Shown: positions 1 to 6,783 of the stretch, piece by piece | Numbering within the stretch: the first letter of the stretch is position 1 | Layout of the letters: the number at the start of each line of letters is the position of its first letter | Source: an uncultured Lachnoanaerobaculum sp. | GTDB lineage: Bacteria > Bacillota > Clostridia > Lachnospirales > Lachnospiraceae | Direction of reading: 5' to 3' | Assembly: GCA_916720285.1 (NCBI GenBank) | Contig: CAKAQP010000106.1 | Location: 1 to 7,842 of the forward strand | Length of the DNA stretch: 7,842 bases | Position numbers and translations under genes: made by a program | Notes under the pieces: model-generated | Told to the model about the DNA's origin: nothing | What the model saw: only the letters and a program-made list of their open reading frames with translations | Database searches by the model: none

Positions 1-1533
1 CCAAAGTTTTCTCTTTGATATAGCCTGAATTTCATCTCCTACATTCATGCTGCATGTCCAAAGTCCGAATGAAAGCCCCTGTCTTACCTCAAGCGGTGCA
101 TCCACCTGACGGCTTAAGATATATGCTTCGATATACGGGTTTGAATCTACAAGATAGTATGAGTATGCAAATGCCGCAGCCTGCTCATTCTCAAGATTTC
201 CTCTTGTAGGATTTGTAGCTGTAAATCCTTCCTCTGTAAGCATAATATGTCTTACGGAACCGTCATGCTTTTTAAGTGCATCCTGTGCAAAATAATCTGT
301 AAGCTTATTTAAGTTTGCAAAGTTTATTACAGGTGAATCAAAGCTGTCCTTTATCCATCCGGTCTTTTGAGCATCATCCCAGAATTCCGGATCTGTCATA
401 GGTGCAGGATATGGGTGATATGCAAGTCCCCAATCAATATCTCCATGCTCAAGCACAAGAGAATTTAAATTGTCTACTATCTGCTTTCCACCGTATTTAT
501 TCCTATTGTTTATCTCATTATTCCAGTTATAATCAAGTGAATAGAATACTCTGTCTGTAGAAGAAGTTGACTTGATTGCATTATAGAAAATTCTGAATGC
601 CTTCTCATATTTTCTTGAATAACTTCTTACATCCATATCACCGATATAATTCCACTGCTGGTTGTTAATCTCATTTCCTATAATCCAGTTGGATACCTTA
701 CCGTGTGCGGTATTTTTTCCGTTGTATCTTTCCGCAAGGAATGATGCTATAGCCTCAGTGGTCTCAGTACCCTCTTTTGAAGACGCATTGAACATATAGT
801 AGAATATGCTGTCTCTTCTCGGCATATTCGGATACATAAGCTCAGGATGAGCCTCATTATAACCGTTCAAAATAATAGCTGTAACAGTCATATCTTTTCC
901 CGAGAACGCACTTATTGTCTTATCATAGCTTTCTATAAGTGCCTTATTGAAATGATATGTCTTGCCGTTATAATTGTAATCTATACCGCTTCCTAAAATC
1001 TGGTTGAAGGCAATATTTGTAGATGCATGCTTTACACCGAGGTTAAATGCATCATCAAGCATCTTAAGCTCTATCTGCAAACCTTTCTTTGATGCCTGCG
1101 CCTTGTACGCATCAGTATTTGCCGCAACCGCCTCCGGATTTGTAATATATTTAAGTGAACTTACCTGAACATATTTCGATCCGTCAAAAACAGCAACCGC
1201 ATAACTGTTGTACAATCTGCTGTTTTCACTGCCTTTATTAAGCTGATATGATTTTGTAACATTACCTGCACTTACCTTTTCAAGATAGTCGGTTCTGTTT
1301 CCGATTCCTTCCTCATACGGCTGTAATTCAAAAAGATAAAAATTACCGTCGGTACCTGCCATATCACCCGAGTTATTCATAGTGATATCTACTGTAGACT
1401 TATTTTCTCCTATCACAACCGATTCAATATTTGATGTTGCACTAAGAGCATATGCATTACTATGTAATCCGAGTCCGAGCATTGTTACTATAGCTAATGC
1501 AGATGCAAGTTTTATTAAATTATTTCTCTTCAT
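1..1533 (-). CDS. Secreted DUF5722-like protein, glycoside-hydrolase-like (C-terminus cut by window edge)
   Basis: The frame stays open from the ATG at 1531-1533 to the left edge, giving 511 residues with no stop, so the gene is partial at its 3' end. Residues 1-29 form a signal peptide: KRNN basic start, hydrophobic core around 9-22, and an AYA cleavage motif at 27-29, so the mature protein should be exported. Residues about 33-130 look beta-rich; the rest reads like an alpha/beta barrel. WIIGNEIN (283-290) has the Asn-Glu pair typical of the acid/base position in clan-A glycoside hydrolases. AYHPYP (371-376) and LTEEGF (432-437) fit later barrel strands, with E434 or E435 as the possible nucleophile. 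From memory this layout matches DUF5722 proteins of gut and oral Firmicutes and Bacteroidetes. The start is backed by GAAGGAGG five bases upstream (1539-1546). Substrate is unknown. Catalysis is inferred from motif position only, and assignment to a different barrel hydrolase family remains possible. Confidence 0.8.
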   Translation of the reverse strand, partial: MKRNNLIKLASALAIVTMLGLGLHSNAYALSATSNIESVVIGENKSTVDITMNNSGDMAGTDGNFYLFELQPYEEGIGNRTDYLEKVSAGNVTKSYQLNKGSENSRLYNSYAVAVFDGSKYVQVSSLKYITNPEAVAANTDAYKAQASKKGLQIELKMLDDAFNLGVKHASTNIAFNQILGSGIDYNYNGKTYHFNKALIESYDKTISAFSGKDMTVTAIILNGYNEAHPELMYPNMPRRDSIFYYMFNASSKEGTETTEAIASFLAERYNGKNTAHGKVSNWIIGNEINNQQWNYIGDMDVRSYSRKYEKAFRIFYNAIKSTSSTDRVFYSLDYNWNNEINNRNKYGGKQIVDNLNSLVLEHGDIDWGLAYHPYPAPMTDPEFWDDAQKTGWIKDSFDSPVINFANLNKLTDYFAQDALKKHDGSVRHIMLTEEGFTATNPTRGNLENEQAAAFAYSYYLVDSNPYIEAYILSRQVDAPLEVRQGLSFGLWTCSMNVGDEIQAISKRKLW

Positions 1534-1552
1534 CTTGCCTCCTTCTTTATAT

Positions 1553-1558
1553 ATTATA
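1553..1558 (-). promoter_or_regulatory. Candidate -10 element of the secreted DUF5722-like gene
   Basis: On the minus strand there is an exact TATAAT about 20 bases upstream of the ATG and just ahead of the ribosome binding site. The best -35 match, TTAACA at 1579-1584, sits 20 bases away, which is longer than ideal. A nine-base A tract on the minus strand (1585-1593) lies upstream and could act as an UP element. If this is the -10, the leader would be very short. The separation from the upstream gene (102 bases) makes an independent promoter plausible. Confidence 0.35.
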
Positions 1559-1635
1559 ACTTATTTACAAAAAAGCTTTGTTAATTTTTTTTTACATTTT
1601 TGTTATATCGTAAGTAAGTCTGTTTGCCCTTTTTA

Positions 1636-3318
1636 TTACAGTCTTATACATACTGTACTGAATATTTTCAGCAAAGATATGGCATTTATGAGTATAAACA
1701 GGAATATAATATTTCTCTTGGTCTCATCCTTTATCACTATCTTATTATTCCTGAATATCATAAGCAGAGGCAAAAGTACCGGAATAAAATATCTTCCGCT
1801 GACACCTTCTATAAATTCGGAACTTATCGGAGTCCATGCTATAAGCATTGATAAAAGCACCAAAAATACTACAAAAAATATACTGATACCTGTAAGCACC
1901 CTCTCTTTTACCGGCAGCTGCTTTTCTTTTGCTTCCCCGAAAACAGAAAATATCATGCCTATATTAAGTACTAAAAATCCTATATACGGAATACCTACCA
2001 CATCATCCGCATGTCCGAGATATGCTCCGAACATTGTTTTATGGTAGTATTCAAGTTGCAGAAGCAATGTATTATAAAACAGCTTTACGGCCTTTAATTT
2101 GTTGTGAAATAAATAACCTATGGTGTAGCTCTCCTCACCTGCCCACTCAAGACTTGATGTAGTGCTTGTGGAATATCCCACCACTGTAGCTCTGTTTACC
2201 AGATACATTGCAAATACCCATGACAATAGCACAACTACCGCAGATGCAAGAAAAAAAGCTATATTTTCTTTTTTTATCTTGCCGTCCACCTTACCTCTTA
2301 ACTTAAACTTATACAGCGGTATACTGAAAAGCAGTAAAAGCATAGGGAAGTAAACCATTTTACATGGTAAAACAAGTCCTGCAATAAGGGAAACTATGAC
2401 CAGATCTTTTATATCAAAGTCCTTTTTTTCATGTGCAAGATAAAATACATATGACACAAAAAAAATCATGCTTGAAATCATAACCGCATCATAGGAATAT
2501 GAAGCCGCCAGTTCAATTGTGGTAGGAAGAAGGCTGACTAAAAAAATAAATTCTTTAAATCTTGGCAGAAAATATATTCCGAGAGTTCCCAATAATATAA
2601 ATAAAATCAGATTTGCCGTTCTTCCAAACAGTACAAGATAAATGCTGTTAAGCCCCATTATTCGGGCTACAGTGATACCTGTTGCAGGTAAAAAATATAC
2701 ACTCGGTATGGTGTTTACAGGCGCGTGTAGCGACTGTGCCTTTTCATAATCTTTGCCGCCAAAACTGATATAATTATCAGCGCCGCGAATATTCCCCTCT
2801 CCATAAAAAACCTTGTAAGATGTTTCTTCAAGTTTGCTCGAAATAATTTTCCCATGACTTCCCTCCTCAGGTATTAAAACATTCTCCTCTTCACTCTTCG
2901 TTTTATCAAAAGTGTACTCTCCGTCCACATCTTCCAGCCAAAGATCCCCGGCCCTGATTATTACATGGCCGTCTTTAACGGTTGCCTGCTTTCCAAGCAT
3001 CTTATTTGATATTTTATAGGCAGAAATAAAATGTGCTATCTCATCAGGTGCAGACATGGCAGGAAAAACATACATATATCCAAGTCCGAATATAAGCATT
3101 ACAATCGGATATATCTTAACTATACTGAATTTTGTTATATTCAAATATATTCCCGATACGAGTAACAGCAAAAGAGCTGCCACAGATAATATAATATAGC
3201 TCTTACTTAAAAAGTAATCACTTGTATGTGATACTCCCAAGTTTACATATAAGCTTTGAATATAAGCAATCACAATAAATCCTGCTATGCAACCAAATAA
3301 ACAGATGACTTTTTTCAT
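1636..3318 (-). CDS. DUF2142 family polytopic membrane protein (GT-C glycosyltransferase-like)
   Basis: A 560-residue integral membrane protein with roughly a dozen hydrophobic segments, for example at about 5-24, 41-60, 68-88, 226-248, 258-268, 278-294, 305-335, 353-374, 443-460, 475-495, 509-522 and 536-553. Several family landmarks of DUF2142 are visible: PDEIAHFISAYKIS (91-104) in the first outer loop, HAPVNTIPSVYFLPATG (198-214), FGRTANL (231-237), ASYSYDAV (272-279) and GRYFIPVLLPL (508-518) near the end. The acidic pair D92-E93 in the first outer loop is the placement of catalytic acids in GT-C enzymes, which use lipid-linked sugars. The sugar and acceptor are unknown, and a role in envelope polysaccharide or protein glycosylation is inference. 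A large soluble outer loop spans about 105-200. The start has GGAGAG at 3322-3327. The gene is divergent from the plus-strand gene at 3396. I see no GC-rich terminator after its stop, so read-through into the secreted protein gene downstream is possible. Confidence 0.9.
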   Translation of the reverse strand: MKKVICLFGCIAGFIVIAYIQSLYVNLGVSHTSDYFLSKSYIILSVAALLLLLVSGIYLNITKFSIVKIYPIVMLIFGLGYMYVFPAMSAPDEIAHFISAYKISNKMLGKQATVKDGHVIIRAGDLWLEDVDGEYTFDKTKSEEENVLIPEEGSHGKIISSKLEETSYKVFYGEGNIRGADNYISFGGKDYEKAQSLHAPVNTIPSVYFLPATGITVARIMGLNSIYLVLFGRTANLILFILLGTLGIYFLPRFKEFIFLVSLLPTTIELAASYSYDAVMISSMIFFVSYVFYLAHEKKDFDIKDLVIVSLIAGLVLPCKMVYFPMLLLLFSIPLYKFKLRGKVDGKIKKENIAFFLASAVVVLLSWVFAMYLVNRATVVGYSTSTTSSLEWAGEESYTIGYLFHNKLKAVKLFYNTLLLQLEYYHKTMFGAYLGHADDVVGIPYIGFLVLNIGMIFSVFGEAKEKQLPVKERVLTGISIFFVVFLVLLSMLIAWTPISSEFIEGVSGRYFIPVLLPLLMIFRNNKIVIKDETKRNIIFLFILINAISLLKIFSTVCIRL

Positions 3319-3357
3319 AAACTCTCCAAATAATGCTTGTACTTTTTATAAATAGAT

Positions 3358-3370
3358 ATTACACTGTAAT
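3358..3370. promoter_or_regulatory. Perfect palindrome (ATTACA-C-TGTAAT) in the divergent promoter region
   Basis: Six-base inverted arms around a single C lie within the 77 bases between the two divergent starts. On the minus strand the TGTAAT arm falls 16 bases after TTTACA, so the palindrome may overlap a -10 for the DUF2142 gene. No comparably good promoter pair is seen for the plus-strand gene. The size and symmetry fit a small dimeric repressor site, but palindromes this short also arise by chance in A/T-rich DNA. Confidence 0.3.
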
Positions 3371-3382
3371 TACTACTATTGT

Positions 3383-3390
3383 AAAGGAGG
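3383..3390 (+). promoter_or_regulatory. Strong ribosome binding site that decides the start at 3396
   Basis: AAAGGAGG lies five bases before the ATG at 3396. The same frame stays open back to an ATG at 3333, but that codon has no Shine-Dalgarno match, and the extra 21 residues would cover the promoter region. The start at 3396 is therefore preferred. Confidence 0.85.
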
Positions 3391-3395
3391 ATATT

Positions 3396-3959
3396 ATGGC
3401 GGGATTTAAAAAATTAATGTTTTGGGCAACTGTTGCAGGTGCTGCGGCAGCCGGAGTGTCATATATACTGAAGTATAAAGAATATCAAAGAGAATTGGAG
3501 GGTGAATTCAAAGATTTTGAAGACGAACTTTCAGATTATAAAACAGAAGATGCTACCGCAAACAGAAAGTATACGGCATTAAAGTCTACAACAGATGAAT
3601 TCGTTACGGCGGCAAAGGACACCGCAAACAGTGCAAAGGGTATGGCAAATGCGGCTAAGGAAATGTTAAAGGATGTGGCAAACATTATTACAGATAATGT
3701 TTCCGCAGCCGGTGATGTGGCAAAGGACAATGCAAAGCCTTTGTTTGAAAAAGCTAAATCAAGCGTTGAGCCTGTAGTTGACAAAGCTAAAAAACAGCTG
3801 GATAAATTCGGAAAAGATGCAAAAAAATCCGATATAGTTGAAAACGACCTTGATTCCGATGTGGAAGTTGAATTCTATGAGATGGACTCCGATGAGGACA
3901 AAAAAGACTTGGCACAAAAGATTGATGATATTTTAGAAAACAATAAAGATAATAAATAA
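3396..3959 (+). CDS. Membrane-anchored protein with 11-residue helical repeats (unknown function, YtxH-like layout)
   Basis: I do not recognise this 187-residue protein as a named gene. Residues 1-6 are short and basic, and residues about 7-25 form one hydrophobic Ala/Gly-rich segment (WATVAGAAAAG inside it), so it is probably an N-terminal membrane anchor rather than a cleaved signal. Residues about 26-60 are charged and probably coiled. Residues 71-147 fall into seven consecutive 11-residue blocks (for example TAAKDTANSAK, GMANAAKEMLK, AAGDVAKDNAK, PVVDKAKKQLD) with Ala and hydrophobic positions in register and Lys often last. This is the pattern of amphipathic helices in LEA group 3 and apolipoprotein-like proteins. 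Residues 148-187 are strongly acidic. The layout resembles YtxH-type small envelope or stress proteins, but that is a resemblance only. The gene stands alone between divergent and convergent neighbours and ends in its own terminator. The alternative start at 3333 is judged unlikely. Confidence 0.85.
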   Translation: MAGFKKLMFWATVAGAAAAGVSYILKYKEYQRELEGEFKDFEDELSDYKTEDATANRKYTALKSTTDEFVTAAKDTANSAKGMANAAKEMLKDVANIITDNVSAAGDVAKDNAKPLFEKAKSSVEPVVDKAKKQLDKFGKDAKKSDIVENDLDSDVEVEFYEMDSDEDKKDLAQKIDDILENNKDNK

Positions 3960-3983
3960 AAAGAGGCCTTGGGCCTCTTTTTT
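3958..3983. terminator. Bidirectional intrinsic terminator between convergent genes
   Basis: An 11-base perfect stem (3958-3968 with 3972-3982) encloses a TTG loop. The core AGAGGCC/GGCCTCT is GC-rich, and the stem is flanked by T runs in both directions (six T on the plus strand, five on the minus). The TAA of the plus-strand gene (3957-3959) and the TAA of the citrate synthase gene (3982-3984) both overlap the outer stem, so one compact element ends both transcripts. Confidence 0.93.
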
Positions 3984-5328
3984 ATCTGTCCTTAAAAGGT
4001 GTATATTCTTTCAATTCTCCTACATACTTTGTTGCAGGTCTCATTATTCTACCGTCATAAAGCTTGTTTTCCACATTGTGAGCAACCCAGCCTATATTTC
4101 TTGATATAACAAATAAAGGTGTATAAAGATCTTCAGGAATACCGAGCATGTTGTATGCAAATCCTGAATAAAGGTCTACATTTGAAGAAATAGTTGTTCC
4201 CTTTCTCTCAAATACCACCTTCTTTACAGTCTTTTCAAACTCCTCATAGAAATGATACTCGTCCAGTCTGTTTTTATCTTTTGCTACCGTCTCACAGTAC
4301 TCTCTTAAAAGCTCCGCTCTAGGGTCTGTGATAGTATATACCGCATGGCCGAATCCGTATACAAGTCCGCTGCAATCAAAGAAGTCTTTATCAAGCAGTC
4401 TGTTTACGATATTTCTTATCTTCTTCTCATCTGTGGTTATACCTATTTCGTCCTTTATAGCCTTCATCATCTGTACAACTGAAATGTTTGCACCGCCATG
4501 CTTAGGTCCTTTTAACGATCCTATGGATGCCGCTATTGTTGAATAGATATCCGTACCTGTGGATGAAACAACTACATTGGTAAATGTAGAGTTGTTACCG
4601 CCGCCATGGTCTGCATGAAGAATAAGTATTGTATCAAGAAGAGCCGCCTCATTCTTTGAAAACTTCTGATCTACTCTTAGCATCTGCAATATGTTTTCAG
4701 CCATTGAAAGCTTCTCATCAGGATAATGTATTATCAAACTGTCATTATAAAAATAATGTCTTTTTGCCTGATATGCATAGCACATAATTACAGGAAGTGA
4801 TGCGGATATTCTAATACCTTTTACAAGAGTGGAATATACATCCACATTGTCAGGTTCCTCATCATAGTTGTATAGAGTAAGTACAGCATTTTGAAGCACA
4901 TTCATCAAATTCTTTCCGGGATTTCTAAGAAGTACACTCTCAAAAAAGTTGCTTGGCAGTGTATACATACTTCTGAATACCTTTGAGAAATTGTCAAGTT
5001 CCACTTTATTTGGTAAAAATCCGAATAAAAGCAAGAACATTACTTCCTCATATCCTCTTGTGGACTTTGCACTTCCGTTTACAAGATCGTTTAGGCTATA
5101 TCCTCTGTAGTAAAGCTTACCGTCTACATTTGTTTTTACACCGTCAACTATATCATAGCCTACTACATCGGAAACTTTTGTAAGACCAACTCTTACTCCT
5201 GTACCGTCTTCATTTCTGAGACCTTTTTTTACATTGAATTCGCTGAAAAGCCCGTTCTTTATTTCATTATAATTTTGGCTCTTACCGAATTCCTGTGCCA
5301 AAAAGCTGTCAATATAATTATCCTTCAT
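3982..5328 (-). CDS. gltA: Citrate synthase (Si-type, GltA/CitZ family)
   Basis: A 448-residue cytosolic enzyme that condenses acetyl-CoA and oxaloacetate to citrate. Family landmarks are in order: LYYRGYSLNDLV (72-83), the first active-site His region HADHGGGNNSTF (238-249), GPKHGGAN (274-281) with H277 as the oxaloacetate-side His, GFGHAVYTITDPRAEL (325-340) with D335 as the catalytic Asp, DLYSGF (385-390), GWVAHNVE (413-420) and GRIMRPATKYVG (426-437). The common GHRVY stretch reads GHAVY here, a variant I recall from other clostridial citrate synthases. At 448 residues it is slightly long for the family because of an N-terminal extension of about 35 residues. It is the last gene of the operon: its ATG follows the TAG of the upstream kinase-like gene by one base, with only a modest AGAGGT at 5339-5344, so translational coupling is likely. 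Specificity for 2-methylcitrate cannot be excluded from sequence. In anaerobes it usually feeds 2-oxoglutarate and glutamate synthesis. Confidence 0.96.
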   Translation of the reverse strand: MKDNYIDSFLAQEFGKSQNYNEIKNGLFSEFNVKKGLRNEDGTGVRVGLTKVSDVVGYDIVDGVKTNVDGKLYYRGYSLNDLVNGSAKSTRGYEEVMFLLLFGFLPNKVELDNFSKVFRSMYTLPSNFFESVLLRNPGKNLMNVLQNAVLTLYNYDEEPDNVDVYSTLVKGIRISASLPVIMCYAYQAKRHYFYNDSLIIHYPDEKLSMAENILQMLRVDQKFSKNEAALLDTILILHADHGGGNNSTFTNVVVSSTGTDIYSTIAASIGSLKGPKHGGANISVVQMMKAIKDEIGITTDEKKIRNIVNRLLDKDFFDCSGLVYGFGHAVYTITDPRAELLREYCETVAKDKNRLDEYHFYEEFEKTVKKVVFERKGTTISSNVDLYSGFAYNMLGIPEDLYTPLFVISRNIGWVAHNVENKLYDGRIMRPATKYVGELKEYTPFKDR

Positions 5329-5329
5329 T

Positions 5330-5962
5330 CTATAACTTACCTCTGATTTTTAAGTATTCCAGTATCAAATCCACACCCTGTTCAAGTGTAATCTTTGATG
5401 TATTAAGCGGAAGATCGTAATGTGTCATATCATCCCATTCTTCGCCTGTATAATACTTGTAATACTCTTTCCTTATTCTATTGTTTCTTTGCACTCTTCT
5501 GAGCGCTTCCTTGGCATCAACTCCGTCAACTTCCATTACTCTGTCAACTTTCTTTGACAAATCGGCATATACAAAAAGTGAAATAAAATCATCTTCTCCT
5601 GCCGAACTGAGTACAAAATCCGCACATCTTCCTATAAGTATGCAGGATTCGCTTGCTACCAACTCTCTTATAACTTCGCTTTCAAATCTGAAAAGATTGT
5701 CGGGTGAAACGATATCGTCTCCTATTGACGGCTTATTATTTGCATTTTTTATTCCGCCTATTATTCTTTGTAGAATATTATGCCCCGGTCTTTCGTCATT
5801 CATTCTGAAATATTGTTCTGCTACAGCTGAATGTTCTGATGCCATTTTTATTATTTCATCATCATAATACGGTATTCCAAGTTTCTCTGAAAGCTGCTGT
5901 CCTATTATTCTTCCACCGCTTCCATATTCTCTGTTTATGGTGATAATAAGTTTCTTATCCAT
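5330..5962 (-). CDS. Cytidylate kinase-like family protein (Cytidylate_kin2 type)
   Basis: A 210-residue P-loop protein. The N-terminus has a beta strand, then REYGSGGRIIG (11-21), the glycine-rich loop seen in the cytidylate-kinase-like family, followed by KLGIPYYDDEII (27-38). LIGRCADFVL (109-118) and the C-terminal KYYTGEEWDDMTHYDLPLNT (169-188) are also family hallmarks. The loop lacks the standard GK(S/T) ending of Walker A: GGR replaces it, so it may not be a true CMP kinase, and the housekeeping cmk gene is expected elsewhere. An Arg-rich stretch (155-165, RRVQRNNRIRK) resembles a kinase lid. The start is supported by AGGAGGGG (5966-5973). It lies 22 bases after the ABC ATPase gene and one base before the citrate synthase gene (stop and start read TAGAATG), which places it inside the operon. 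Its substrate and its link to either neighbour are unknown. Confidence 0.9.
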   Translation of the reverse strand: MDKKLIITINREYGSGGRIIGQQLSEKLGIPYYDDEIIKMASEHSAVAEQYFRMNDERPGHNILQRIIGGIKNANNKPSIGDDIVSPDNLFRFESEVIRELVASESCILIGRCADFVLSSAGEDDFISLFVYADLSKKVDRVMEVDGVDAKEALRRVQRNNRIRKEYYKYYTGEEWDDMTHYDLPLNTSKITLEQGVDLILEYLKIRGKL

Positions 5963-5984
5963 AGTCCCCTCCTATTTGAATTCA

Positions 5985-6782
5985 CTAATTGGCCAACATC
6001 ATTCTGTCATTGGCAAACTCACCGCCGCTTGCCTCTTCAAATTTTCTTAAAAGGTCTTCAACCTTAAGTTTCTTCTTTTCCTCACCGCTTACATCATAGA
6101 TCACTCTGCCCGAATGCATCATTATAAGTCTGTTACCTATATTAAGGGCATCCTTCATATTATGAGTTACCATCATTGCGGTAAGATTTTGCTCAGCCAC
6201 AATCTGCTCTGTAAGATCAAGAACCGTCTTTGCAGTCTGCGGATCAAGCGCCGCCGTATGCTCATCAAGCAGTAAGAGCTTAGGCTTTTTAAGTGTTGCC
6301 ATCAAAAGTGTCAGCGCCTGTCTTTGTCCTCCCGATAAGAGTCCTACCTTTGATGTCATTCTAGTTTGAAGTCCAAGTCCGAGTTTTGCAAGTATTTCCT
6401 TGTAAAGCTCTTTTTCGCTCTTTTTAATTCCCCAAGATAAACCTCTTTTTTCTCCTCTTCTGAAAGCAAGTGCAAGATTTTCATCTATCTGCATTCCCGC
6501 ACTGGTTCCCATCATAGGATCCTGAAAAACTCTTCCGATATACTTTGCTCTCTTATGCTCAGGCATTCTTGATATATCAACACCGTCTATTATAATCTGA
6601 CCGCCGTCAATGGGATATACACCTGCAATCATATTAAGCATCGTTGACTTACCTGCACCGTTTCCTCCGATTATGGTTACAAAGTCTCCCGGATTCAACT
6701 TGAGTGATAATTTATTCAAAGCTTTCTTTTCGTTTATTGTACCTATGTTGAAGGTTTTACTGACATTTATAATCTCTAACAT
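5985..6782 (-). CDS. ABC transporter ATP-binding protein (TrpZ-like, amino-acid-type importer)
   Basis: A 265-residue cytoplasmic ATPase that would power the permease encoded just upstream. All motifs are present: Walker A GGNGAGKST (39-47), Q-loop Q87 in VFQDP, signature LSGGQRQ (149-155), Walker B LLLLDE (169-174) with catalytic E174, D-loop AALD (177-180) and switch H207 in VTHNM. The DEHTAALDP wording, with His where most ABC proteins have Pro, is typical of ATPases that partner ABC_sub_bind proteins, such as TrpZ-like ones. The stop of the permease and this ATG are one base apart (TAAGATG), with GGGAG at 6789-6793 as ribosome binding site. The ligand is not readable from the ATPase. Tryptophan, tyrosine or another small molecule are all possible. 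Confidence 0.94.
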   Translation of the reverse strand: MLEIINVSKTFNIGTINEKKALNKLSLKLNPGDFVTIIGGNGAGKSTMLNMIAGVYPIDGGQIIIDGVDISRMPEHKRAKYIGRVFQDPMMGTSAGMQIDENLALAFRRGEKRGLSWGIKKSEKELYKEILAKLGLGLQTRMTSKVGLLSGGQRQALTLLMATLKKPKLLLLDEHTAALDPQTAKTVLDLTEQIVAEQNLTAMMVTHNMKDALNIGNRLIMMHSGRVIYDVSGEEKKKLKVEDLLRKFEEASGGEFANDRMMLAN

Positions 6783-6783
6783 C

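Noticed and set aside
1560..1635. Possible intrinsic terminator after the DUF2142 gene
   Set aside because: Only weak A/T-only pairings (such as ACAAA with TTTGT) can be drawn, with no GC-rich stem before a T run on the minus strand.
1382..2047. Plus-strand open frame of 221 codons across the start of the secreted gene and the end of the DUF2142 gene
   Set aside because: It lies opposite two well-supported genes, has no ribosome binding site, and its product matches no family I know. It is an antisense shadow.
3333..3395. Possible 21-residue N-terminal extension of the plus-strand helical-repeat protein
   Set aside because: There is no Shine-Dalgarno match before 3333, while AAAGGAGG sits five bases before the ATG at 3396. 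The extension would also cover the divergent promoter.
5481..5867. Plus-strand open frame of 128 codons opposite the kinase-like gene
   Set aside because: The minus-strand gene has family motifs and a strong ribosome binding site. The plus frame has neither.
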